Origin: Rhodococcus pyridinivorans
GTDB taxonomy: Bacteria > Actinomycetota > Actinomycetes > Mycobacteriales > Mycobacteriaceae
DNA length: 64,000 nt
Direction: 5' to 3'
Assembly: GCF_900105195.1 (NCBI RefSeq)
Contig: NZ_FNRX01000001.1
Location: forward strand, 1 to 64,000
The notes under the pieces were generated by a model, which saw only the letters and a program-made list of their open reading frames with translations, ran no database searches and was not told the DNA's origin. Shown one piece after another: positions 34,581 through 43,418 of this stretch (the stretch's first letter is position 1; each line of letters begins with the position of its first letter). A program made the translations under genes and the position numbers.

Positions 34581-36377
34581 ATGACTGCCACCGACCCGAC
34601 GTTCCTGACCGACCCACCCAGGTTCGTGTTCTTCACCGGCAAAGGCGGGGTCGGCAAGACCTCCATCGCGTGCGCGTCGGCGCTGCGCCTGGCCCGAGCC
34701 GGCAAGAGGGTGCTGCTGGTCTCGACCGACCCCGCGTCGAACGTCGGGCAGGTCTTCGGTCTGAGCATCGGCAACACGATCACCGAGATCCCCGCGGTGC
34801 CGGGGTTGTCGGCGCTCGAGATCGATCCCGAACAGGCCGCCGCCGCCTACCGTGAACGCATCGTCGGCCCGGTCCGCGGATTGCTGCCCGACGCGGAGAT
34901 CGCGTCGATCACCGAACAGTTGTCCGGCTCGTGCACCACCGAAGTGGCCTCGTTCGACGAATTCACCTCGCTGCTCACCGATCCCGACGACCGGGTCGCC
35001 GGGTTCGATCACGTGCTGTTCGACACCGCCCCCACCGGCCACACCATCCGGCTGCTGCAGCTGCCCGGCAACTGGACCGAATTCCTCGATAACGGCAAGG
35101 GCGACGCGTCCTGCCTCGGGCCGCTCGCCGGCCTCGACAAGCAGAAGGCCATGTACGCCGGCGCGGTCGAGGCGCTGTCGGATCCCGGTCGCACCCGCCT
35201 GGTGCTCGTCGCCCGCGCCAACCGCTCTGCGCTGACCGAAATCGCCCGCACCCACGACGAACTCGCCGCGATCGGCATGACGAGACAGCATGTGGTCGTC
35301 AACGGCGTGCTGCCCGCCCCCGTCGACGACACCGATCAGCTGGCCACCGCCGTGCATCACCGCGAACAGGCGGCGCTCGCCGCGGTTCCCGCCGCGATCG
35401 CGGCGCTGCCCACGGATCTGGTCGCCCTCAAGCCGGTGAACATGGTCGGTCTCGACGCTCTGGCCACCCTGTTCGACATCACCACGGCCTCGAGTGCCGT
35501 CGGCGTCGATCCGGACGTCGCGGCGGTCACCGATGCTTCCCTGGCGGATCTGGTCGATGAGATCGAGTCCGACGGGCACGGTTTGGTGATGTGCATGGGC
35601 AAGGGCGGGGTCGGTAAGACCACCGTCGCCGCCGCGATCGCGGTGGCACTGGCCCGCCGTGGCCATGACGTGCACCTGACCACCACCGACCCTGCCGCGC
35701 ACCTGACCGACACTCTCGCCGGGGAACTCGACCATCTTGAGGTCTCCCGCATCGACCCCCATGAGGCCAGTCAGGCCTACCGCAACCGGGTGCTGGCCGC
35801 CAAGGGCGCCGGGCTCGACGACGCCGGCCGCGCCACCCTCGCCGAAGATCTGCGGTCCCCCTGCACCGAAGAAGTCGCGGTGTTCCAGGCGTTTTCGAAG
35901 GTCATCCACGAATCACGCCGCAAGTTTGTCGTCGTCGACACCGCCCCCACGGGTCACACCTTGCTGTTGCTCGATGCGACCGGCTCGTATCACCGTGAGA
36001 TCGCCCGGCAGATGGGCGACGGCGGACGCTTCACCACTCCTTTGATGCGGCTGCAGGACCCGGCACAGACCAAGATTGTGCTGGTCACGCTCGCCGAGAC
36101 CACTCCGGTGCTCGAGGCCGCCGGTCTGCAGGGCGATTTGCGACGCGCCGGTATCGAGCCGTGGGCGTGGGTGGTCAACAACTCTCTTGCCGCAGCGGAG
36201 CCCACCGCACCGCTGCTCCGCCGGCGGGCCGTAGCCGAACTCGAGCAGATCGACAAGGTCCGGGGTGAGCTTGCCGACCGGTACGCGGTGATTCCGCTAT
36301 CCACCACCGAACCCGTCGGAATCACCGCGGTGGGATCCTTGGCCGAACTGCGTCCGGAACCGTCGCCGGTGCAGTAG
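34581..36377 (+). CDS. arsA: Arsenite-stimulated ATPase ArsA
   Basis: A 598-residue tandem ATPase. Each half has a P-loop (GKGGVGKT at 20-27 and about 340-347) and a DTAPTGHT signature. The As(III)-binding cysteine segments are SCTTEVASF in the first half and PCTEEVAVF in the second. ArsA energises arsenite efflux with an exporter. Classic partners are ArsB, and some ACR3 proteins also work with ArsA. No arsB is seen here, so one of the two ACR3-like permeases is the likely partner. Confidence 0.96.
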   Translation: MTATDPTFLTDPPRFVFFTGKGGVGKTSIACASALRLARAGKRVLLVSTDPASNVGQVFGLSIGNTITEIPAVPGLSALEIDPEQAAAAYRERIVGPVRGLLPDAEIASITEQLSGSCTTEVASFDEFTSLLTDPDDRVAGFDHVLFDTAPTGHTIRLLQLPGNWTEFLDNGKGDASCLGPLAGLDKQKAMYAGAVEALSDPGRTRLVLVARANRSALTEIARTHDELAAIGMTRQHVVVNGVLPAPVDDTDQLATAVHHREQAALAAVPAAIAALPTDLVALKPVNMVGLDALATLFDITTASSAVGVDPDVAAVTDASLADLVDEIESDGHGLVMCMGKGGVGKTTVAAAIAVALARRGHDVHLTTTDPAAHLTDTLAGELDHLEVSRIDPHEASQAYRNRVLAAKGAGLDDAGRATLAEDLRSPCTEEVAVFQAFSKVIHESRRKFVVVDTAPTGHTLLLLDATGSYHREIARQMGDGGRFTTPLMRLQDPAQTKIVLVTLAETTPVLEAAGLQGDLRRAGIEPWAWVVNNSLAAAEPTAPLLRRRAVAELEQIDKVRGELADRYAVIPLSTTEPVGITAVGSLAELRPEPSPVQ

Positions 36378-36539
36378 CTACCTGTAGAGGATTCAGCGGA
36401 ACTTCTCCCGCGGAAGTCCGTCCACAGGTCTACCCAGAATCGGGAGCTACTCGCCGCTCGAGTATTGAAACTCGATGCTGCGACGATGTATCGGACATTA
36501 TCGCCCACCCTGCCGCCTGAATACCCGTGGAGAAGAACT

Positions 36540-37592
36540 GTGCCGACTGTCCTTGCGTCCGACACCACCGATCTTGTGTCCGCGGTGGGTGCGGCTGTCG
36601 GTGGTGGTGCGACGGTCGTGGCCGCAGCGGCGGCGGTCGCCGCAGCTTTCGTGGCTGTTCGCACGTTGCGGGCGACGAAGCGTGACAGTCGGGACCGATC
36701 ACGGCCGATGGTCGGTGCTGAATTGGTGATCGATCCTCAACTATCTGCTCGGACGGCGTCTCTGGTCGTACGCAACTTCGGACCCTCGGTGGCGTACAAC
36801 GTCAAGGTTGAATTCGACCCACCACTGGCTGAGCAACCTACCCACAGCGGCCAGCCGAGCATCATCGCATTCCTCCTCAAGCGCTACGCCGACCCCATCC
36901 CCACCTTCATGCCCGGTAACGAACTGTTCAACATCTATTTCATCGGCAAAGAGGACCCGGACGACCCCGACCGGTCCATCCGCAACGATGAACAGATCCC
37001 CGATCGAGTCACCGTGACCATCACCTACGGATCTGCCCCCAACGAGCGTGATACCTACAGCGACACGTTCGTGCTCGACATGAGCGTTCATAGGTGGGGA
37101 ACATTCTCGACGCACTCGGACTCACTGCACTCCCTGCAGAAACGCTCAATACAGGCATTGGAGAAGATCGCCCCCGCGATGGCGCACCTCGCCACGGACA
37201 TCGGACGGATCGAGGAGTACCTCAAGCCCGAAAAGATCCGAGCACAGCAGGCCGTCGAAAAGATCGAGGAATGTCGCCAGATGCGCGAATTGAGCCGCCA
37301 GATGCTCGGAGACCGTTCTCCGTACGCGGACGAGGATGGAGAAGAGCGGCATGCCACCAACCCGCTGAACTCGAACGCCTTACGGTCACCCGGTGACGAC
37401 AGCGTCCCGGACGGAATCCGCTCGCTCCAGGACCTGCGGGCACTCGCTCGCACGATCCGCATCTCGAGCCGGCCGGACCCGACGGAAATCGCCGCTGCGA
37501 CGACCGCAGACACGTCCGCTGCGACTCCATACACCGATCTGGGAGGCATCAACGACACCGACCCGGACCCGGCCGGGCGGCAGAAGCCATGA
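36540..37592 (+). CDS. Hypothetical membrane-anchored protein
   Basis: A 350-residue protein. One N-terminal transmembrane segment (about 15-42, Ala/Val-rich) is followed by a basic stretch, a beta-rich domain (ASLVVRNFGPSVAYNVKVEFD), a helical coil (about 200-265) and a disordered tail. GTG at 36540 has GGAG seven bases before it; an upstream ATG at 36465 lacks one. The next gene overlaps it by four bases. No family recognised. The soluble domain is probably cytoplasmic. Confidence 0.65.
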   Translation: MPTVLASDTTDLVSAVGAAVGGGATVVAAAAAVAAAFVAVRTLRATKRDSRDRSRPMVGAELVIDPQLSARTASLVVRNFGPSVAYNVKVEFDPPLAEQPTHSGQPSIIAFLLKRYADPIPTFMPGNELFNIYFIGKEDPDDPDRSIRNDEQIPDRVTVTITYGSAPNERDTYSDTFVLDMSVHRWGTFSTHSDSLHSLQKRSIQALEKIAPAMAHLATDIGRIEEYLKPEKIRAQQAVEKIEECRQMRELSRQMLGDRSPYADEDGEERHATNPLNSNALRSPGDDSVPDGIRSLQDLRALARTIRISSRPDPTEIAAATTADTSAATPYTDLGGINDTDPDPAGRQKP

Positions 37593-38143
37593 ACCGCACC
37601 CGCGGCGAGGACGGGGCCACCGTGTTGGTGATCGCCGGACGCAGCATCGACATCGACACCGCGACCGCCAAGGCCCACGGCTATCCGGCGGTGACCGTGG
37701 CCCGCTACGACCTGCCCGGACCCGGAGCACTCAAGGAGATCACCGCCGACGAGATCGCCCGCACCCACAAGGTGCGCTCCCGCATCAGCCACGCCCAACT
37801 CGACTGGTTCATCCGTACCGCCGTCGACGCCCCGTGGGCGGCGGCGCCGATCGAAGCACAACTGGTCGAGGCCGACCCGAACATCAGCGGCGAGCTCTAC
37901 GACCGGGCCGAAGCCCTCTACGACCATTTCCGCACGGCCGCGCCCCGGCGCGTGGGGGTAGCCAAGATCAGCAAGGTGCTCCACCTCAAACGCCCCGGAT
38001 TGTTCCCCATCCTCGACTCGAAGGTCAGGTGGGTGAGGTCGAGGTGGAGGCGCCGCAGCAGCTGGGCGTTGAGCGCGTCGAGAGGGGATGCGATGGCAGA
38101 AGAGTCCACTCTGGGGTCTACCGTGAACAAGTGCGCCGTGTGA
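37589..38143 (+). pseudogene. DUF6308-like protein, 3' truncated
   Basis: From the ATG at 37589 (ATGA overlap with the preceding stop) to about 38025 the frame encodes a protein like the DUF6308 family, ending VGVAKISKVLHLKRPGLF-PILDSK. After this the sequence switches abruptly to WRRRSSWALSASRG-type residues and a stop beside the SURF1 start, so the native C-terminus seems to be lost. It could be a boundary of a rearranged block. Function of the family unknown. Confidence 0.6.
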
Positions 38144-38943
38144 TGTTTCTTCTCCGTCCGAGCTGGTTCATTCTGGCCGTGGTGGTAGTCGGTTTCGCGT
38201 ATGGGTGCTTCACCCTGCTCGCCCCGTGGCAGCTGAGCAAGAACACGAGCACCGAGGATCGGAATGCGCGGATCTCGGCATCGATGGCGCAGGACCCGGT
38301 CCCTGTCGCCGAGCTGCTCGGCGGTGACAGTGCGACGATCGACGACGAGTGGAGGCGGGTCGTCGCGCAGGGCTCGTATCTGCCCGACTCTGATGTGCTC
38401 GTCCGGTTGCGCAGCGTCGAATCCCAACCCGCGTACGAAGTGCTCACGCCGTTTGCGCTGGGTAATGGTCGGACGATTCTCGTCAATCGAGGTTATGTGC
38501 GTCCGGTACGCGGTAGCGAGGTCCCCGCAATCCCCGCCGCACCGGGCGGAAATGTCTCGCTCGATGCTCGGATCCGCAAGTCCCAAGGCACAATGGACGG
38601 CAAGGAGCCCTTCACTGACGCGGGCTATCAGCAAGTGTATTTTATCGACGCGCCGCAGGTCGCGGCTGTGACGGGTCTCGAACTCGAAGACGTCTACCTA
38701 CAACTCGATGCTCACCAGCCGGGCGGGCTCGGAGTCATCCCACTTCCCCAACTTGATGCGGGTCCGTATCTGTCGTACGGGCTGCAGTGGCTCGCGTTCG
38801 GGATAATGGCCCCAATGGGACTGGGGTATTTCGTGTGGGCGGAGTTGAGGGAACGCCGCAAGGTGAAGGCCACCCGAACCGACGACGAGACGCCGCTCTC
38901 CGCGAGCGAGAGTCTCGCCGCCCGGTACGGCCGGCCGCGGTAA
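38131..38943 (+). CDS. SURF1-family cytochrome oxidase assembly protein
   Basis: About 270 residues. The N-terminal TM helix starts just after RRVMFLLRPSW, and LLAPWQLSKN is the conserved SURF1 exit. The central domain has ILVNRGYVRP and a late motif YLSYGLQWLAFG beginning the second TM helix. SURF1 helps insert heme a into subunit I of aa3 oxidase (a ctaD lies at 60 kb). GTG 38131 is preferred because relatives begin with a similar RR-x-FLLRP. ATG 38143 is an alternative. The ribosome site is not decisive. Confidence 0.85.
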   Translation: MRRVMFLLRPSWFILAVVVVGFAYGCFTLLAPWQLSKNTSTEDRNARISASMAQDPVPVAELLGGDSATIDDEWRRVVAQGSYLPDSDVLVRLRSVESQPAYEVLTPFALGNGRTILVNRGYVRPVRGSEVPAIPAAPGGNVSLDARIRKSQGTMDGKEPFTDAGYQQVYFIDAPQVAAVTGLELEDVYLQLDAHQPGGLGVIPLPQLDAGPYLSYGLQWLAFGIMAPMGLGYFVWAELRERRKVKATRTDDETPLSASESLAARYGRPR

Positions 38944-39390
38944 CCGAGCCCAACGTTGTGCTCCGATTCGACAGTCCACGAGCTACGCGGGCAGCGACGG
39001 CCATCTTTGGACCGCGCACATTTCAGCATCAACGCCCAGCGGTTCCTCATGCTTCGAGCAAAAAAGTTCCAGCACACAAAGTGCCGTGCCGGTTTCGGGA
39101 TCTGCTCTGTAGAATGAGACGGAAGGTTTTCTTCCCTTCTGAGGGAAGGGAGAGTCAGGTCGCAGGACTCGTTCACCTCGGTTCGACGGTATGAGGGCAA
39201 GTCGAGTCCTGCGATTCTGGCCGCCACATGATTGCCCGGACCTCAACATAATCCGTGTCTGCGCAGCACAACGTGCGGGTGGTCCCTGACTGGCCCCTTT
39301 CGAACTCGGACAGCAAGTAGTAGATGAGGAAGACGGTGCACTACCGGACTTGTTGTTCCGTCTGACTCAATCGCAGCGAGAGGCGCGGTG
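38944..39390. other. Gene-free stretch with two hairpins
   Basis: No convincing gene. It contains CTTCCC/GGGAAG (39131-39148) and, 12 bases on, a 12-bp inverted repeat TCGCAGGACTCG (39160-39171) against CGAGTCCTGCGA (39203-39214) with a 31-base loop. The arms resemble a tRNA T-stem at first sight, but no cloverleaf can be drawn. Confidence 0.55.
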
Positions 39391-39738
39391 TCAGGTGGGT
39401 CGAGTGAGCATCGAAACCAGATCCTCCGGGACCTGCATCGGGGTCATCAGCCCCGCCGAAGTACGCCCGGTGTTGCCTTGAGGGTAGCGGCCCAGCGCCG
39501 AGCCGGGAGCGGCGAGCAGAATCCGCACGACCTGGCCCACAGCCTCGCGGCGATCACGCTGGCGCAGCGCCAAGGTGAACATGGCGAGGTGGTTGCGGGT
39601 GTGCGGCCACGGGTAGGGCTGGGACAAGATGTGGGCGCGTTCGAGGTGGCGCCAGCGCCTGACATCGTCGCTGCTATGTCGAGCGGCGGTCATCTCCGCG
39701 GTGTAGAGGGTGCGCAGCTGTTCGGGCATTCGACTCAT
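39391..39738 (-). CDS. DUF3703 family protein
   Basis: A 115-residue protein. HLERAHILSQPYPWPHTRNH, then LRQRDRREAVGQVVRILLA, and GRYPQGNTGR near the end match the DUF3703 family as I know it, which is often found beside metal-resistance genes. The ATG at 39738 overlaps the lspA stop by four bases (ATGA). It is the last gene of the cmtR-ATPase-lspA operon. Function unknown; the conserved His residues may bind metal. Confidence 0.8.
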   Translation of the reverse strand: MSRMPEQLRTLYTAEMTAARHSSDDVRRWRHLERAHILSQPYPWPHTRNHLAMFTLALRQRDRREAVGQVVRILLAAPGSALGRYPQGNTGRTSAGLMTPMQVPEDLVSMLTRPT

Positions 39739-40250
39739 GAGATGTGGTCCCTGTTGGAGGTTGCGAGAAGCAGGGCGCCGACGACGAGGACAACACCGCA
39801 GGTGATGTAGGTGTCGGCGAGGTTGAAGGTGGGCCACCACCCGGTGTGGAAATAATCGGTGACTTTGCCATCAAGGAAGCGGTCGACGACGTTGGCGGTG
39901 GCGCCGGCGACGATCGCGGCCAGGCCGATGGTCTGGATCAGTGGACTGTCGAGTGCAGTGCGCCAGGCGAACACGCCGATCGTCACGGTGAGGGCAGCGG
40001 TGACGGCAAGAACGACGGTAGGGGGGAGCTGGTCACCGAGACTGAACGCGACCCCGGTGTTGTAGGCCAACCGTAGTTGCAACAACCCGAAATCGATTGC
40101 CCGCCCACCGGACAGCGCGTCGCGCGCCACCGGATCGAGGGCCAACGCGACCGCAGCCAGGGCACCCACCAGCACGACGAGAATACCTCGGCCGCAACGC
40201 CGCCTGCCCACGGGCACTACGGACGACACGGAGTTGTCCTTATCTGTCAT
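39735..40250 (-). CDS. lspA: Signal peptidase II (prolipoprotein)
   Basis: A 171-residue membrane protein with four hydrophobic segments. NTGVAFSL, ANVVDR (Asp123) and FNLADTYI (Asp146) carry the conserved residues and the catalytic Asp pair. It cleaves lipoprotein signal peptides after diacylglyceryl transfer. It overlaps the ATPase stop and the DUF3703 start by four bases each. Accessory lspA copies recur in Cd/Zn resistance operons, though why is not established. The window also encodes Lnt and a ResA-type lipoprotein. Confidence 0.95.
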   Translation of the reverse strand: MTDKDNSVSSVVPVGRRRCGRGILVVLVGALAAVALALDPVARDALSGGRAIDFGLLQLRLAYNTGVAFSLGDQLPPTVVLAVTAALTVTIGVFAWRTALDSPLIQTIGLAAIVAGATANVVDRFLDGKVTDYFHTGWWPTFNLADTYITCGVVLVVGALLLATSNRDHIS

Positions 40251-42205
40251 GACCGAGCTCCGGCGACCGGCACGGATGACTTTGTCGATTCTGTTGTCGC
40301 GGTCAGGCTCCGGGCGTGTCCGGCGCGCACCCCGTTGGCGATCACAATGATCTCGGCGATCTCGTGGACCAGGACGACGGCGGCCAGCCCGAGTATCCCG
40401 AACAGGGCCAGGGGCATCAGGACGGTGATGATCGCGAGCGAGAGGCCGACGTTCTGCAACATGATCGTCCGGGAGCGTCGGGCGTGCTGCAGGGCTTGGG
40501 GTAGGTGCCGCAAGTCCTCACCCATCAGGGCGACATCGGCGGTTTCGATGGCGACGTCGGTGCCCATCGCGCCCATCGCGATCCCGAGGTCGGCGGTGGC
40601 CAGGGCCGGGGCGTCGTTGACGCCGTCGCCGACCATCGCCGTCGGCCGCGTACCGCGGAGAGTGTCGATGATGCGGGCCTTGTCCTCCGGACGCAGATCG
40701 GCGTGGACCTCGTCGATGCCGACGGCGGCGGCCAACGCTCGTGCGGTGCGCTCGTTGTCGCCGGTGAGCATCGCCACGGTGTAACCGTCGCGGCGCAACT
40801 CAGCGACGACGTCGCGGGCTTCGGGGCGCAGTTCGTCGCGCACCGCGACCGCGCCGATCAGGGCGCCGTCGCATTCGATGAGCACCGCGGTGGCTCCGGC
40901 GTGCTGCATCCGCTCGATATCCGCGGCCAGGGGGCCAGGATCGATCCAGCCGGGCCGGCCGAGCCGGGCGGGGATGCCGCCGACGTGTCCGGTCAGTCCG
41001 GCCCCGGGGACCGCATCGACGTCCTCGGCCGGGGTGTAGTCGTCGACGGCGGCGAGGATCGCTGCGGCGAGGGGGTGTTCGCTGCGGGCCTCGAGGGCGG
41101 CGGCGACGTTCAGGACGTCGCCGCGGGTGGCGCCGCCGGTGGTGGCGACGTCGATGACCTCGGGGCGGTTGCGGGTCAGGGTGCCGGTCTTGTCCAGCGC
41201 GACGGTGCGGATCCGGCCCAACGCTTCGAGGGCGGCACCGCCCTTGACCAGGACACCGAGCTTGGACGCGGCGCCGATCGCGGCGACCACCGTGACCGGG
41301 ATCGCGATGGCCAGCGCACACGGGGACGCGGCGACCAGCACCACCAGGGCGCGTTCGATCCACACCAGCGGATCGCCGAACACGCTGCCGATCGCGGCGA
41401 TCAGCGCCGCGGCAACCATCACCCCCGGAACCAGAGGCTTGGCGATCTTGTCGGCCAGACGCTGGGCCTCGCCCTTGCGGGACTGCTCGGCCTCGACGAT
41501 CCGCACGATCTTGGCCAGCGAGTTGTCCTGCGCACCGGCGGTGACCTCGACCTCGAGAACGCCGGTGCCGTTGATCGAGCCGGCGAACACCTCGGAGCCC
41601 GGTGCGGCCTCGACCGGGACGGATTCGCCGGTGATCGCGGAGGTGTCCAGGGCGGTGCGGCCGGTGCGGATGGTGCCGTCGGTGGCGAGCCGCTCCCCGG
41701 GTTTGACGATCATGATCTCCCCGAGCACCAACTCTGCGGGGGCGACGGTCTGTTCACGACCGCCACGCAGGACGGTGGCGGTGTCCGGCACCAGATTCAG
41801 CAGGGCGCGTAGGCCGCGGCGGGTGCGGGTGACCGCGTACTCTTCGAGGCCCTCGCTGATGGCGAACAGAAAGGCGAGCATCGCGGCCTCGCCGACCTCG
41901 CCGAGCAGCACGGCGCCGACGGCGGCGATCGTCATCAGAGTGCCGACCCCGATCTTGCCGCGGGCCAGGCGTGTGAGGGTGGAGGGGACGAAGGTGTAGC
42001 CGGCGACGATCAGCGCCAGGGCTTCGAGGGTCAGCTTCACCGGGTGGGGGCCGTCGGTCCACCCCACGACCAGGGCGGCAACCAGCAGCAGCCCGGCGAC
42101 GGCGGCCGCCCGAATCTCGGTGACCTGCCACCACTTGTCGGGCTCGTGGTCTTCCTCACCCTCGACGCGGGGTTCGTCGTGGCCGCAACCGCACGCGTCA
42201 CTCAC
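40247..42205 (-). CDS. Heavy-metal P1B-type ATPase (Cd/Zn/Pb-type, CtpG-like)
   Basis: A 652-residue pump. It has a short Cys/His-rich N-terminus (ACGCGHDE), TGES at 192-195, the TM metal motif SPC at 294-296, the phosphorylation motif DKTGT at 338-342, GDGVNDAPAL and a last helix HEIAEIIVIANGVR. SPC instead of CPC occurs in P1B-4 pumps and in CtpG-like proteins. The neighbouring CmtR-like sensor points to Cd(II)/Pb(II). GTG 42205 overlaps the cmtR stop (GTGA). The upstream open frame is the cmtR shadow. Confidence 0.92.
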   Translation of the reverse strand: MSDACGCGHDEPRVEGEEDHEPDKWWQVTEIRAAAVAGLLLVAALVVGWTDGPHPVKLTLEALALIVAGYTFVPSTLTRLARGKIGVGTLMTIAAVGAVLLGEVGEAAMLAFLFAISEGLEEYAVTRTRRGLRALLNLVPDTATVLRGGREQTVAPAELVLGEIMIVKPGERLATDGTIRTGRTALDTSAITGESVPVEAAPGSEVFAGSINGTGVLEVEVTAGAQDNSLAKIVRIVEAEQSRKGEAQRLADKIAKPLVPGVMVAAALIAAIGSVFGDPLVWIERALVVLVAASPCALAIAIPVTVVAAIGAASKLGVLVKGGAALEALGRIRTVALDKTGTLTRNRPEVIDVATTGGATRGDVLNVAAALEARSEHPLAAAILAAVDDYTPAEDVDAVPGAGLTGHVGGIPARLGRPGWIDPGPLAADIERMQHAGATAVLIECDGALIGAVAVRDELRPEARDVVAELRRDGYTVAMLTGDNERTARALAAAVGIDEVHADLRPEDKARIIDTLRGTRPTAMVGDGVNDAPALATADLGIAMGAMGTDVAIETADVALMGEDLRHLPQALQHARRSRTIMLQNVGLSLAIITVLMPLALFGILGLAAVVLVHEIAEIIVIANGVRAGHARSLTATTESTKSSVPVAGARS

Positions 42206-42564
42206 GACTTCTCCCCGGTGTCGGTGCTGTAGTTCGGGCACAGCGCGACGGCGTTGCCCGTCGCGGCCAAGAGGGTTTCGGCCGCGGCGAGCAGATCGAG
42301 CAGTTCCGGTCGGGTCAGCGAGTAGAACACCTGCCGGCCCTCGGGTCGGCCCTGCACCAGACCGCAGTCCCGCAGGCACGCCACATGCGCGGAAATCGTC
42401 GACTGCGCCAAGTCGAGCGCGCCCACCAGATCCGCCACGCGGGCTTCACCGCCGGCGAGCCGGCGCACGATGGCTAGGCGGGTGCCGTCGGAGAGGCTGT
42501 GGAACAACGCCACTGCCGAATCCACGGATTCGCGGGCGTGGCAACCCACATCATTGATCGTCAT
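42202..42564 (-). CDS. CmtR-like ArsR/SmtB metal sensor
   Basis: A 120-residue winged-helix repressor. ACLRDCGL in the recognition helix and a Cys near the C-terminus (ALCPNY) match the Cd(II)/Pb(II) site of mycobacterial CmtR (Cys57, Cys61, Cys102). It leads a four-gene operon in which every junction is a 4-base overlap. The ATG at 42564 lies inside a perfect 16-bp palindrome. An upstream TTG at 42588 is a less likely start. Metal binding should release the operator. Confidence 0.9.
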   Translation of the reverse strand: MTINDVGCHARESVDSAVALFHSLSDGTRLAIVRRLAGGEARVADLVGALDLAQSTISAHVACLRDCGLVQGRPEGRQVFYSLTRPELLDLLAAAETLLAATGNAVALCPNYSTDTGEKS

Positions 42565-42572
42565 ATGACGAT
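42557..42572. promoter_or_regulatory. Palindromic operator over the cmtR start codon
   Basis: ATCGTCATATGACGAT is perfectly palindromic and includes the cmtR ATG. TATTAT lies just upstream on the minus strand as a possible -10, so the mRNA is probably leaderless or nearly so. Likely autoregulatory site. Confidence 0.65.
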
Positions 42573-42622
42573 AATAACCGGCACTCAACGATATGAATAG
42601 GTCGGGTCACCGGCGGGCATCC

Positions 42623-43222
42623 TCACAGCCCGAATGCATCACCCTCGGCGAGAATGAACACGCCGAGACCGATCAACACGATCGGAAACAGCACGTGTTC
42701 CCAGCGCTCAAGAACCTCGGCGATCGGCTTGCGGGTGGCGAGGTAGCGCGCCGCGATGACCAGAACTGCAACCAAGGCCAAAAAGACGATCGAGTAGGCC
42801 ACCACCGCGGGGGCTCCGACAGTGACGAACACCGGGACGTAGACCCCGATGTTGTCGCCTCCATTGGCGAACGTAACCGCGGCGACCGTCCCTACCGCGA
42901 CCTTCTTACCGGCGGTTTTCTGTTCGTCGTCCTCCCCTCGCCCCCGCCATGCCCGCCATGCGGCGTACGCACCCAGAAGCAGAGGGATCAGACCGAAGTA
43001 GGCGATCACCTCCTCCGGCAAGAAGGTCGTCGCCCCCACTGCGACCAGAACGGAGGCGGCGAGGATGGCGCCGAATCCCAGATACTGTCCCACCAAAATC
43101 GCTGTGGTGGTGCCCCCAACCCCGGCTCCTCGAGCGAAGAACAGCGACAGCACGATGATGTCGTCGATATTGGTCACGAGAAACAGGCCGACCGCCTGCA
43201 GGACGGACGCGAGCAGATTCAT
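42623..43222 (-). CDS. cadD: CadD-family cadmium resistance transporter
   Basis: A 199-residue protein with about five or six TM segments. The N-terminal LFLVTNIDDIIVLSLFFA and the later TFANGGDNIGVYVPVF are the conserved acidic helices of CadD (LysE superfamily). It confers cadmium resistance by export or binding. ATG 43222 has AAAGG at good spacing; the GTG two codons earlier is less likely. It is followed after about 60 bp by the cmtR operon on the same strand. Confidence 0.9.
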   Translation of the reverse strand: MNLLASVLQAVGLFLVTNIDDIIVLSLFFARGAGVGGTTTAILVGQYLGFGAILAASVLVAVGATTFLPEEVIAYFGLIPLLLGAYAAWRAWRGRGEDDEQKTAGKKVAVGTVAAVTFANGGDNIGVYVPVFVTVGAPAVVAYSIVFLALVAVLVIAARYLATRKPIAEVLERWEHVLFPIVLIGLGVFILAEGDAFGL

Positions 43223-43299
43223 GAGCACCTTTCGACCCGGCGCCCGAACCCGTCCGCTTACGAGCGATCCGGGAAGACAGCAACGCTTCGGCGCACACC

Positions 43300-43323
43300 T
43301 ATAATCGATTGAAGGGGATTATA
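43300..43323. promoter_or_regulatory. Inverted repeat upstream of cadD
   Basis: TATAATC and GATTATA face each other across ten bases, about 80 bp upstream of cadD. Both arms carry -10-like TATAAT, so the promoter is probably embedded. The regulator is unknown; the sequence differs from the cmtR palindrome. Confidence 0.5.
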
Positions 43324-43418
43324 TCGGGTTTCGACGATGACAGAGTCGCCGCCCTGGTGGGATCGCCCTCGGCCACGCCGGCCCCCGGCCCCCGGGACCT
43401 CGGGTGCCGCCCAACGCC

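Noticed and set aside
38026..38130. Possible fragment of a reversed gene between the DUF6308-like and SURF1 genes
   Set aside because: The minus strand reads DALNAQLLRRLHLDLTHL, which is protein-like, but it is too short and not assignable to a family.
39150..39230. tRNA-like 3' end (GTCGAGTCCTGC followed by CCA-like bases)
   Set aside because: No acceptor, D or anticodon arm can be drawn; the T-loop consensus is broken. It is better described as an inverted repeat.
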